Origin: Candidatus Aminicenantota bacterium
GTDB lineage: Bacteria; Acidobacteriota; Aminicenantia; Aminicenantales; Saccharicenantaceae
Length of the DNA: 5,301 bases
Assembly: GCA_022867105.1 (NCBI GenBank)
Contig: JALHVH010000196.1
Coordinates: forward strand, 1-5,301
Direction: 5' to 3'
Below the pieces are notes generated by a model. It ran no database searches. It was not told where the DNA came from and was given only the letters and a program-made list of their open reading frames with translations. Both the position numbers and the translations under genes were made by a program. Position 1 is the first letter of the stretch; every line of letters begins with the position of its first letter. Below, piece after piece: positions 1 to 5,301 of this stretch.

Positions 1-1
1 C

Positions 2-1156
2 CTGTCCCTCTCTGAGCTCGGGGCCGCTTTCCCTCAGGCGGGCGGAATGTACGTCTATCTCAAGGAGGCTTACGGGCCGCTCACCGGTTTCCTTTTCGGC
101 TGGGCCCTCTTCCTGGTCATCGACTCGGGGACGATCGCCACTCTGGCCGTGGGTTTTTCGACGAAGTACCTGCCCTATTTCGTCAAGCTCTCGCCGCTCG
201 GGGCGAAGGCGGCTGCGGTCGCTCTCATCGCCGTCCTGTGCACGGTCAACATCTTCGGCGTCAAGCGCGGGGCCCTGCTCCAGAACGTCCTGACGTCGAT
301 CAAGTTCGCCGCCCTGGCCGGCCTGTGCGTCACGGTGTTCGTCTTTGCCAAGGGGAACGCCACGAACTTCATCTCGCCGGCGCCCGGACGGTTCTCGCTG
401 GGCCTGGTCGGCAAGTTCGGCGTGGCCCTCGTCGCCGCCCTCTGGGCGTATAAGGGATGGGAAAGTTCGTCGTTCAGCTCGGGCGAGCTCAGGAACCCGA
501 CGAGGGACCTTCCCCTGGGCATCTTCATCGGCACTGGTCTCGTCATCACCCTTTACATCCTGGCCAACCTGGCCTACCTGTACGCCTTCCCGGCCGGGAC
601 CATCGCCGGTTCCGCCCGGGTCGCCGCCGACGCCATGAATTTCGCCATCGGACCCGTAGGCGCTTCCCTCATCGCCTTCATCATCCTCTTCTCGATCTCC
701 GGCGCCGCCAACGGCCACTGCCTGACGAGCCCCCGGGTCTATTTCGCCATGGCCCGGGACGGCCTGTTCTTCCGGAAGCTCGCCGAGGTCCATCCGAAGT
801 TCCTGACCCCCCATTTCGCGATCATCGCCCTGGGCGTCTGGAGCGCTTTCCTCAGCCTGACGGGGACTTTCGAGCAGCTCTACACCTATGTGATCTTCGG
901 CCTGTGGATTTTCATGGGGCTCACGATAACAGCCGTCATCGTCCTGAGGCGCAAACGACCCGACCTTCAGCGTCCATACAGGACCTGGGGCTACCCGGTG
1001 ACGCCCGTCCTGTTCATCCTGTCCGCGGTGTTCATCTCCGTGAACACGGTCATTAACCAGTTCAAACAGTCGATGGCCGGACTCCTGATCATCCTCCTCG
1101 GCGTCCCGGCTTACCTGTATTGGAATAATAAAAGGGAGCGCTCTTTCATTCTATAG
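2..1156 (+). CDS. APC-superfamily amino acid permease (5' partial)
   Basis: Inner-membrane transporter expected to move amino acids or related amines. The reading frame is open to the left window edge: the 15 codons before the first ATG (position 47) read LSLSELGAAFPQAGG, a conserved APC stretch just before the third membrane helix, so the ATG at 47 is internal and the true start lies upstream. Numbering from that Met, successive hydrophobic helices alternate with short loops to about residue 358. Family hallmarks are GELRNP followed by PLG (146-158), the RVYFAMARDGLFF segment (230-242) and RPYRTWGYPVTP (309-320). The last resembles the LAT-like branch (TC 2.A.3.8). The end is natural, with a basic tail after the last helix. 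The next gene starts 58 bases later on the same strand, so cotranscription is possible. Substrate cannot be told from sequence; family assignment is firm. Confidence 0.93.
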   Translation: MSLSELGAAFPQAGGMYVYLKEAYGPLTGFLFGWALFLVIDSGTIATLAVGFSTKYLPYFVKLSPLGAKAAAVALIAVLCTVNIFGVKRGALLQNVLTSIKFAALAGLCVTVFVFAKGNATNFISPAPGRFSLGLVGKFGVALVAALWAYKGWESSSFSSGELRNPTRDLPLGIFIGTGLVITLYILANLAYLYAFPAGTIAGSARVAADAMNFAIGPVGASLIAFIILFSISGAANGHCLTSPRVYFAMARDGLFFRKLAEVHPKFLTPHFAIIALGVWSAFLSLTGTFEQLYTYVIFGLWIFMGLTITAVIVLRRKRPDLQRPYRTWGYPVTPVLFILSAVFISVNTVINQFKQSMAGLLIILLGVPAYLYWNNKRERSFIL

Positions 1157-1199
1157 CGGGAAAAAGTAGAATGACGAAGACGATTTTAATTTCGCCGGG

Positions 1200-1205
1200 A
1201 AGGAG
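1200..1205 (+). promoter_or_regulatory. Shine-Dalgarno site of the GH9 gene
   Basis: AAGGAG lies 9 bases before the ATG at 1215 and supports that start. The 58-base intergenic stretch otherwise shows a TAGAAT (1167-1172) that resembles a -10 box but has no convincing -35 partner, and no terminator hairpin. Read-through from the permease gene is therefore possible. Confidence 0.75.
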
Positions 1206-1214
1206 AGGACGATC

Positions 1215-3053
1215 ATGAGAAAGAACCGAGCGTTCACGGCGCTGCTCTTTTGCGCTATCCTGGTTTCATCGGGCTTCGCCCAGACGGCCAAGGTCCTGAT
1301 CAACCAGGTCGGTTACGATCCGGCCGGGCCCAAGCGGGCGGTCATCGAGGGCAAGCCGGGCGACGCTTTCGACGCCTTCAAGATCAAGGAGTTCGGGACG
1401 GAGAAAGAGGTCTTCTCCGGGGTTCCCAAATCCGTCGGCCCCGTCCAAAAGTGGAAGGATTGGACCTTCTGGACGATCGATTTCACGCCGGTCCTCGAGG
1501 AAGGGACCTATGTTATCGAGTGCTCCTCCGCCAAGGGGACCATCCGGTCCTATCCGTTCCTCGTCCAGAAGAACGTCCTGGAGCGGAACACGCTCTCCGA
1601 TGTCGTTTACTATTTCAAGGGCCAGAGGAGCTCCGGCCTTTGGGACAAGGCGGACCGGAAGTTGAAATTCGACGGGAAGGACGGGATGATCGACGCCCAC
1701 GGCGGGTGGTTCGACGCGACGGGGGACTACGGCAAGCACATGTCCCACCTCTCGTTCTCCACGTACTTCAACCCCCAGCAGATCTCGATGTCCGCTTGGA
1801 GCCTGTTCAAGTCCTTCCAGGAGCTCGAGGCGAGCGGGAACCCCTATTTCAAGCAGTACAAGAAGCGGCTCCTCGACGAGGCCATGTTCGGTGCCGATTA
1901 TCTCGTGCGGATGAAGAATCCGAACGGGTCCTTCTATATCACGGTCTCCGGCCGCGGTCCCGAGAAGAAGCCCGAGGACCGCATCATATCGGCCAAAGCG
2001 GAGCGCCACATCATCCTGACCCCGGAAACCAAGGACAAGGTCCGCGATTACGGAAGGGAGAAGATCAAGGGAGACGCCGCCTTCGAGGCGGGCTTCCGGG
2101 AAGGCGCCGGCGTGTCCATCGCCGCCCTGGCGATGGCCGCGACGTACCCCGTCTCTGGGGACTTCACCGCTGCCGATTACCTCAAGGCCGCCGAGGACGC
2201 GTTCGCGTTCCTCGAGAAGAACAACCTCTCCTACGCCAACGACGGGAAGGAGAACATCCTCGACGACACCAGCGCCCTGACGGCCGCCGTGGAGCTCTAC
2301 AAGGCGACGAAGAAGCCCGTTTACAAGGCCGCGGCGGACCAGCGGGCCGCGAGCCTCATGGCCAGACTGATGCCGGACGCGAGCCCCGCGGACTATTGGC
2401 GGGCCGACGACAAGGACCGTCCCTTCTTCCATCCGGCCGATGCGGGCCTGCCGGTCGTGGCCCTCGCGGACTATTATGACATCGCGGATGTCGCCACCAA
2501 GGCGAAGGTCGTCGATGCCGTGAAGAGGTCCATGGCCTTCGAGCTCGCTGTGACCGCCGAGGTCGCCAATCCCTTCGGTTACAGCCGCCAGCTCGTTCAG
2601 AGCAAGAACGGCGCCCGGAGGACGAGCTTCTTCTTCCCCCACGACACCGAGACGGCTCCCTGGTGGCAGGGCGAGAACGCCCGCCTGGGCTCGATGGCCG
2701 CCGCGGCGAAGCGCGCCGCCAGGCTATGCGCCGCGGACAAGGACCTGGCGGACAAGTACCGGGCCTTCGGCCGGGACCAGCTGAATTGGATCCTGGGCCT
2801 CAATCCGTTCGACGCCTGCATGCTCCAGGGCCGCGGGAGGAACAACCCCCAGTACATCTTCTTCGAGTCCTACGAATACACGAATGCCCCGGGCGGAATC
2901 GTCAATGGGATCACGGGCGGGTACAAGGACGAGGCGGACATCGACCTCAACCTGCACTTCTCCGTGACCGGAAAGGACGACGACTGGAGGTGGGCGGAGC
3001 AGTGGCTGCCCCACGCCGCCTGGTATCTCTACGCCGCCGCCCTCGGGGACTAA
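1215..3053 (+). CDS. Secreted glycoside hydrolase family 9 enzyme with N-terminal Ig-like domain
   Basis: 612-residue inverting glycosidase, probably periplasmic or outer-surface. Residues 1-22 form a signal peptide (basic MRKNR, hydrophobic core, likely cut after GFA). Residues about 25-118 are a CelD_N-type Ig-like domain, opening with the hallmark NQVGY (30-34). The (alpha/alpha)6 catalytic domain runs from about 125 to the C-terminus. GGWFDATGDYGKH (163-175) carries the Asp pair, D167 and D171, with D171 the expected general base. E595 in WAEQWLPH near the C-terminus matches the general acid. WILGLNPFDA (525-534) matches the LGxNP segment. Deviations from classical endoglucanases are DATGD instead of DAGD and no obvious H-x-R after the LGxNP segment, where NNPQYIFFES is found. 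The DA-S/T-GD...SHLS...NPQQ pattern recalls GH9 exo-beta-glucosaminidases (recalled, not searched), so calling it a cellulase would be premature. Family is sure; substrate is not. Confidence 0.93.
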   Translation: MRKNRAFTALLFCAILVSSGFAQTAKVLINQVGYDPAGPKRAVIEGKPGDAFDAFKIKEFGTEKEVFSGVPKSVGPVQKWKDWTFWTIDFTPVLEEGTYVIECSSAKGTIRSYPFLVQKNVLERNTLSDVVYYFKGQRSSGLWDKADRKLKFDGKDGMIDAHGGWFDATGDYGKHMSHLSFSTYFNPQQISMSAWSLFKSFQELEASGNPYFKQYKKRLLDEAMFGADYLVRMKNPNGSFYITVSGRGPEKKPEDRIISAKAERHIILTPETKDKVRDYGREKIKGDAAFEAGFREGAGVSIAALAMAATYPVSGDFTAADYLKAAEDAFAFLEKNNLSYANDGKENILDDTSALTAAVELYKATKKPVYKAAADQRAASLMARLMPDASPADYWRADDKDRPFFHPADAGLPVVALADYYDIADVATKAKVVDAVKRSMAFELAVTAEVANPFGYSRQLVQSKNGARRTSFFFPHDTETAPWWQGENARLGSMAAAAKRAARLCAADKDLADKYRAFGRDQLNWILGLNPFDACMLQGRGRNNPQYIFFESYEYTNAPGGIVNGITGGYKDEADIDLNLHFSVTGKDDDWRWAEQWLPHAAWYLYAAALGD

Positions 3054-3090
3054 GACTCGAACCAAGTCAATTATTTCCAGCCAGACAAGA

Positions 3091-3118
3091 TTGAAGAGGA
3101 CAAAAAAAAGTTTATGAT
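3091..3118 (+). promoter_or_regulatory. Candidate sigma-70-type promoter for the PIG-L gene
   Basis: TTGAAG (3091-3096, 4 of 6 consensus matches) and TATGAT (3113-3118, 5 of 6) are separated by 16 bases. They lie in the AT-rich interval after the GH9 stop codon, with a run of eight A (3102-3109) in the spacer. A start of transcription near 3125 would leave a leader of about 19 bases before the ATG at 3144. The ATGs at 3114 and 3117 would then lie inside the -10 box and not be translated from this promoter. Pattern match only; the organism's own consensus is unknown. Confidence 0.35.
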
Positions 3119-3130
3119 GCGAGATCAGAA

Positions 3131-3135
3131 AGGGG
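3131..3135 (+). promoter_or_regulatory. Shine-Dalgarno site favouring the ATG at 3144
   Basis: AGGGG ends 8 bases before the ATG at 3144, good spacing for initiation. The competing ATG at 3114 has only GAGGA at 3096-3100, 13 bases away, which is longer than usual. Starting at 3144 also gives a cleaner signal peptide (MKKRYFF then hydrophobic). Confidence 0.55.
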
Positions 3136-3143
3136 ATCGTCGG

Positions 3144-4055
3144 ATGAAAAAGCGATATTTCTTCATGGTCATTCCGATCATGTTCATTGCGATCGGCGTC
3201 CGGACGGCGTCGTCCCAACCGCTCGCCGCGGACGACGGGAAACCGCGGATCCTCTGCATCGGGGCCCACCCGGACGATGCCGAATCCGGCGCGGCCGGGA
3301 CGGCCGCCCTATGGATCGCCAAAGGGTATCACGTCAAGTTCGTATGCGCTACGAACGGCGACATCGGCCACTGGAAGGAGTCCGGCCCCGCCCTCGCGGC
3401 GCGCCGGAAGGCCGAGGTCGAGCACGGGGCGAAGCTCATCGGCTACGATTTCGAGATCCTCGACAACCACGACGGCGCCCTCCTGCCCACGCTCGAGAAC
3501 CGGGCGAAGATCACCCGGCTGATCCGCGAATGGAAGGCGGACGTCGTCATCACTCACCGGCCCAACGACTATCATCCCGATCACCGATACACGAGCGTCC
3601 TCGTCCAGGACACGGCCTACATGGTCACGGTGCCCAAGTATCTGCCCGAGGTCCCTGCCCTCAAGATAAACCCCGTCTTCCTTTATGCGCCCGACCGTTT
3701 CATGAAACCCTACCCGTTCCAGGCCGACATCGCGGTGGACATCGACGCGGTCATGGATAAGAAGCTGGACGTCCTGCTCGGCATGGTTTCGCAGTTCTAT
3801 GAGGGCGGGGTGAGCGGGTCGGAAGACCTTCTCCCCAAGGATGAGGGGGCGCGGAAGGCGAGGTGGGAGCTCCTGAGAAACCGGTTCCGGGACCGAAGCC
3901 GGAGCGTCGCCGATAGGTTCCGTAAAAGCCTGGAGGAATGGTACGGGGAGGATCGGGCGGCCAGGGTTCAATACGCCGAGGCCTTCGAGATCTGCGAGTA
4001 CGGCCGGCGCCCGGACAAAGCGGAGATCCGGAAGCTCTTCCCGTTCTTCGACTGA
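3144..4055 (+). CDS. Exported PIG-L/LmbE-family zinc-dependent N-deacetylase
   Basis: 303 residues from ATG 3144, or 313 from ATG 3114; the later start is preferred for its ribosome site and signal peptide. Family members remove acetyl groups from N-acetylglucosaminyl-type substrates (GlcNAc-PI, GlcNAc-inositol, mycothiol or chitobiose relatives). Numbered from 3144, residues 1-24 are a signal segment (MKKRYFF, hydrophobic core, TASSQ cleavage region). A beta strand then leads into the metal and catalytic motif AHPDD (41-45) at the end of ILCIGAHPDD. The second metal motif HPDH is at 144-147 within RPNDYHPDH. In this family H42, D45 and H147 bind zinc and D44 is the catalytic base. NGD (71-73) and the ARRKAEVEHGAKLIG segment are also typical. 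All key residues are present, so the enzyme should be active. It follows the GH9 gene and precedes the RraA-like gene by 33 bases, consistent with an operon. The exact substrate is unknown. Confidence 0.92.
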   Translation: MKKRYFFMVIPIMFIAIGVRTASSQPLAADDGKPRILCIGAHPDDAESGAAGTAALWIAKGYHVKFVCATNGDIGHWKESGPALAARRKAEVEHGAKLIGYDFEILDNHDGALLPTLENRAKITRLIREWKADVVITHRPNDYHPDHRYTSVLVQDTAYMVTVPKYLPEVPALKINPVFLYAPDRFMKPYPFQADIAVDIDAVMDKKLDVLLGMVSQFYEGGVSGSEDLLPKDEGARKARWELLRNRFRDRSRSVADRFRKSLEEWYGEDRAARVQYAEAFEICEYGRRPDKAEIRKLFPFFD

Positions 4056-4076
4056 TGGTGAACGTTAAACGACCAC

Positions 4077-4082
4077 GGAGGA
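4077..4082 (+). promoter_or_regulatory. Strong Shine-Dalgarno site of the RraA-like gene
   Basis: GGAGGA lies 6 bases before ATG 4089 in the 33-base gap after the deacetylase stop codon. It is the best ribosome site in the window and settles the start, which in turn shows that the hydrophobic N-terminus is really translated. Confidence 0.8.
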
Positions 4083-4088
4083 CAGAGT

Positions 4089-4958
4089 ATGAAAATTAAC
4101 GAGATCCGCTGTTATGTCACAGGCTTGGCCGTCATCCTGCCCTTCGCGGCCTTCCTGGCTGCAGGGACCGCCGCGCAGGAAAAGGCCCCCGGCGCCGAGG
4201 CCCTGAGGGCCGGCAAGAATCTCTTGGCCACCCAGGTTTACTTCGAAGTCGAGGACCAAAGGCTGCTAGCCCTGTTCAAGGGACTGCGCGTATCGGACGT
4301 CGCGGACGGCATGGACGCCGTCGGCCTCCAGAACATCGGGCTTATGGACCCGGAGATCCATTCCTTGTGGCGTGACACGGAGCACTTCACTCACCGTTTC
4401 GTAGGGATTGCGGTCACGGCCAGGTACGTGCCCACCCAGGACGCGCCGGCGGGGAAGATGACCGTCGAAGCTTATGACACCTGGGCAGGGAACTGGTACG
4501 AAAAGCGTTCCACAGAGGCCTACATGGATCTCATCCGCAAGGGCACGGCGCTCGTCATCGAGGATGCTCCGAATGCCGACGTCGGCTCGATCGGCTCCTA
4601 CAACATCCTGGAGTGGCAGGGAAAGGGTTGCGTCGGCGTCGTCACCAGCGCCACGGCCAGGGACACCGATGAGATCATCACCCAGCGCGTTCCCCTCTAC
4701 CTGAAGAAGGTCGGACGCGGCATCCGGCCCGGACGAAACGAGCTCGAATCCGTCAACAGGCCGATCGTTTGTGGCGGCGTTCTGGTCATGCCGGGCGATG
4801 TCATCGTCGCCGACGGCGACGGCGTCGTGGTTGTGCCCCGCGCGAAAGCTGAAGCCGTGGCCAAGTACGCCCGGAAGATCATGGACGGCGACAAGGCCGG
4901 ACGGCGCGACCTCTACAAGGCGCTCCGGATGAAGGAAGACGATTCGGTCAAGAAATAA
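4089..4958 (+). CDS. RraA-like family protein with N-terminal export signal
   Basis: 289 residues. The RraA/MenG-like fold includes the RNase E inhibitor RraA and class II pyruvate aldolases (HMG/CHA aldolase, also oxaloacetate decarboxylase). Old annotations as demethylmenaquinone methyltransferase are misleading. Residues 1-30 look like a signal peptide (MKINEIR, hydrophobic 10-25, GTAAQ). The domain spans about 55-265. LRVSDVADGMDAVG (66-79) is the usual N-terminal motif. G169 and RDTDE (191-195) correspond to the conserved Gly...Arg-Asp aldolase signature. VMPGDVIVADGDGVVVVP (233-250) is the C-terminal signature. The DG often found before the RD motif is TSATARD here, so the classical aldolase site is not perfectly kept. 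An inserted segment rich in Trp/Tyr (about 128-147) is unusual against short RraA proteins of about 160 residues. Fold assignment is good; reaction is unknown, and RNase E control is unlikely if it is exported. Confidence 0.9.
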   Translation: MKINEIRCYVTGLAVILPFAAFLAAGTAAQEKAPGAEALRAGKNLLATQVYFEVEDQRLLALFKGLRVSDVADGMDAVGLQNIGLMDPEIHSLWRDTEHFTHRFVGIAVTARYVPTQDAPAGKMTVEAYDTWAGNWYEKRSTEAYMDLIRKGTALVIEDAPNADVGSIGSYNILEWQGKGCVGVVTSATARDTDEIITQRVPLYLKKVGRGIRPGRNELESVNRPIVCGGVLVMPGDVIVADGDGVVVVPRAKAEAVAKYARKIMDGDKAGRRDLYKALRMKEDDSVKK

Positions 4959-4964
4959 ACCCTA

Positions 4965-5060
4965 AATCGGGGACACGATACCAATTTCCGAATTAAAATT
5001 TCCGGGGATTTTCCCTGAGGAGATTCATGAAATTCGGAAATTGGTATTGTGTCCCCGATT
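4965..5060. repeat. Palindromic repeat: 30-bp inverted arms around a 36-base centre
   Basis: Left arm 4965-4994 and right arm 5031-5060 are reverse complements at 29 of 30 positions. The only difference is 4977 G against 5048 T, which is a G-U pair in + strand RNA, so a + transcript folds into a continuous 30-bp stem. Each arm carries GGGGACAC followed by ATACCAATTTCCGAATT (A/G variation at one site). AATTTCCG recurs as a direct repeat at 4983-4990 and 4997-5004, and the centre holds a small GGGA/TCCC hairpin (5005-5015). There is no open reading frame and no obvious target duplication. The element begins 6 bases after the RraA-like stop codon and ends 8 bases from the tRNA 3' end. It resembles dispersed REP/MITE-like palindromes linked to Y1 (RAYT/IS200-type) transposases (recalled). 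It could also act as a bidirectional transcription stop, although the long stem and lack of a clean U-tract are atypical. The palindrome itself is certain; the origin is inference. Confidence 0.9.
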
Positions 5061-5068
5061 AAAGGAGA

Positions 5069-5147
5069 TGGGGTGAGTGAGGGGATTTGAACCCCCAACC
5101 ATCGGATCCACAGTCCGATGCTCTACCCAGGTTGAGCTACACTCACC
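5069..5147 (-). tRNA. tRNA-His (anticodon GTG), CCA encoded
   Basis: The reverse strand folds into a complete cloverleaf. The acceptor stem is GTGAGTG (5146-5140) against CACTCAC (5079-5073), seven perfect pairs. The extra G at position -1 (5147) faces discriminator C73 (5072), the identity feature of tRNA-His. The D stem is GCTC/GAGC, and its loop holds the GG pair. The anticodon stem TCGGA/TCCGA encloses CTGTGGA, with anticodon GTG at 5111-5109. The T stem is GGGGG/CCCCT around TTCAAAT. CCA is encoded at 5071-5069. It is oriented like the upstream era-like gene and convergent with the four + strand genes. All expected pairs are intact, so it should be functional. Confidence 0.98.
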
Positions 5148-5165
5148 GTCCGTTGGAATGCAGAC

Positions 5166-5195
5166 ACTTTTCGCATCTTGGGGCCGATTTGTCAA
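5166..5195 (-). promoter_or_regulatory. Candidate promoter of tRNA-His
   Basis: A perfect TTGACA -35 box (5195-5190, reverse strand) begins immediately after the era-like stop codon. With an 18-base spacer, AAAAGT (5171-5166) keeps the A2, A4 and T6 positions of a -10 box but only 3 of 6 overall. Transcription would start near 5159, about 12 bases before the tRNA, a sensible short leader. The -35 match is strong and the -10 is weak, and cotranscription from era remains possible. Confidence 0.4.
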
Positions 5196-5301
5196 TCAGC
5201 CCTTCTGCCCCTCGATGAGGTCCAGGACGTCCTCGGAGTCACGCCACTGCGGCCGGACCCGGACCTGGAGGCCCAGGTAGATCTCCGTCTCGAGGATCTC
5301 C
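5196..5301 (-). CDS. era: GTPase Era, C-terminal end (partial; gene continues beyond the window)
   Basis: Only the last 34 codons are visible on the reverse strand, ending at a TGA at 5198-5196. They read EILETEIYLGLQVRVRPQ, then WRDSEDVLDLIEGQKG. The pattern of a helix, then Y-L-x-L-x-V-x-V, then WR, matches the end of the Era KH domain, where most bacteria have a version of VYLDLWVKVKPDWR. Era is a Ras-like GTPase that binds 16S rRNA near its 3' end and helps 30S subunit maturation at the inner membrane. The G domain and the KH GXXG loop lie outside the window, so the call rests on a short tail. The DSEDVLDLIEGQKG end is longer and less typical than the common short ending. tRNA-His lies 48 bases downstream on the same strand. 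Another KH-ending protein cannot be excluded. Confidence 0.68.
   Translation of the reverse strand, partial: EILETEIYLGLQVRVRPQWRDSEDVLDLIEGQKG

Noticed and set aside
457..1056. 199-codon + strand frame overlapping the permease gene
   Set aside because: It is Arg/Pro/His-rich out-of-frame translation of the permease with no domain pattern.
1171..1218. 15-codon frame (MTKTILISPGRRGRS) whose TGA overlaps the GH9 start as ATGA
   Set aside because: The coupling-like overlap is attractive, but there is no good ribosome site ahead of it, and the GH9 gene has its own AAGGAG. Short frames like this arise easily by chance.
1266..2642. 458-codon open frame on the reverse strand inside the GH9 gene
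   Set aside because: It is a shadow of GC-rich codon use. Its translation is a low-complexity mix of Arg, Gly, Leu, Val and Glu with no recognisable domain, while the opposite strand encodes a complete GH9 enzyme.
5004..5060. Conventional Rho-independent terminator for the RraA-like gene
   Set aside because: The right arm is followed by GATTAAAGG, not a T-run, and the stem is far longer than usual terminators. I kept it as a palindromic repeat with termination only as a possibility.
5077..5280. 67-codon + strand frame beginning MRGFEPPTIGSTV
   Set aside because: It runs antisense through the tRNA-His gene and the era end. Peptides of this type are a well-known artefact of translating the reverse of a tRNA.

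Overview
The window is GC-rich bacterial DNA. It carries four genes in a row on the + strand, then a palindromic repeat, then a tRNA-His gene and the end of an era-like GTPase gene, both on the - strand. Three of the four + strand products begin with export-signal-like segments. The high GC, Shine-Dalgarno sites, exported carbohydrate-type enzymes and GGGGACAC-type palindrome would fit a Gram-negative from the Acidobacteriota/Aminicenantes neighbourhood. That placement is a guess from style, not from any marker in the window.

Layout. (1) 2-1156 (+): amino acid permease of the APC superfamily, its 5' end cut off by the window edge. (2) 1215-3053 (+): secreted glycoside hydrolase family 9 enzyme with an N-terminal Ig-like domain. 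(3) 3144-4055 (+; alternative start 3114): exported PIG-L/LmbE-type zinc deacetylase, with a candidate promoter just upstream. (4) 4089-4958 (+): RraA-like protein with an N-terminal signal-like segment. (5) 4965-5060: 30-bp inverted repeats around a 36-bp centre, sitting between the convergent transcription units. (6) 5069-5147 (-): tRNA-His(GTG) with encoded CCA. (7) 5196-5301 (-): C-terminus of a probable Era GTPase. No gap without a gene exceeds 300 bases; the largest is 4959-5068, mostly filled by the palindrome.

How the genes may work together. The GH9 enzyme and the PIG-L deacetylase are adjacent, same-strand and both apparently exported. The GH9 active-site segment looks like the exo-glucosaminidase-like branch of the family rather than classical endoglucanases. 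A deacetylate-then-cleave route for amino-sugar oligosaccharides is therefore a reasonable hypothesis, comparable to the archaeal Dac/GlmA chitin route. The permease and the RraA-like protein have no clear link to that route. I found no CRISPR array, prophage, transposase gene or defence system. The most unusual non-coding object is the palindrome.
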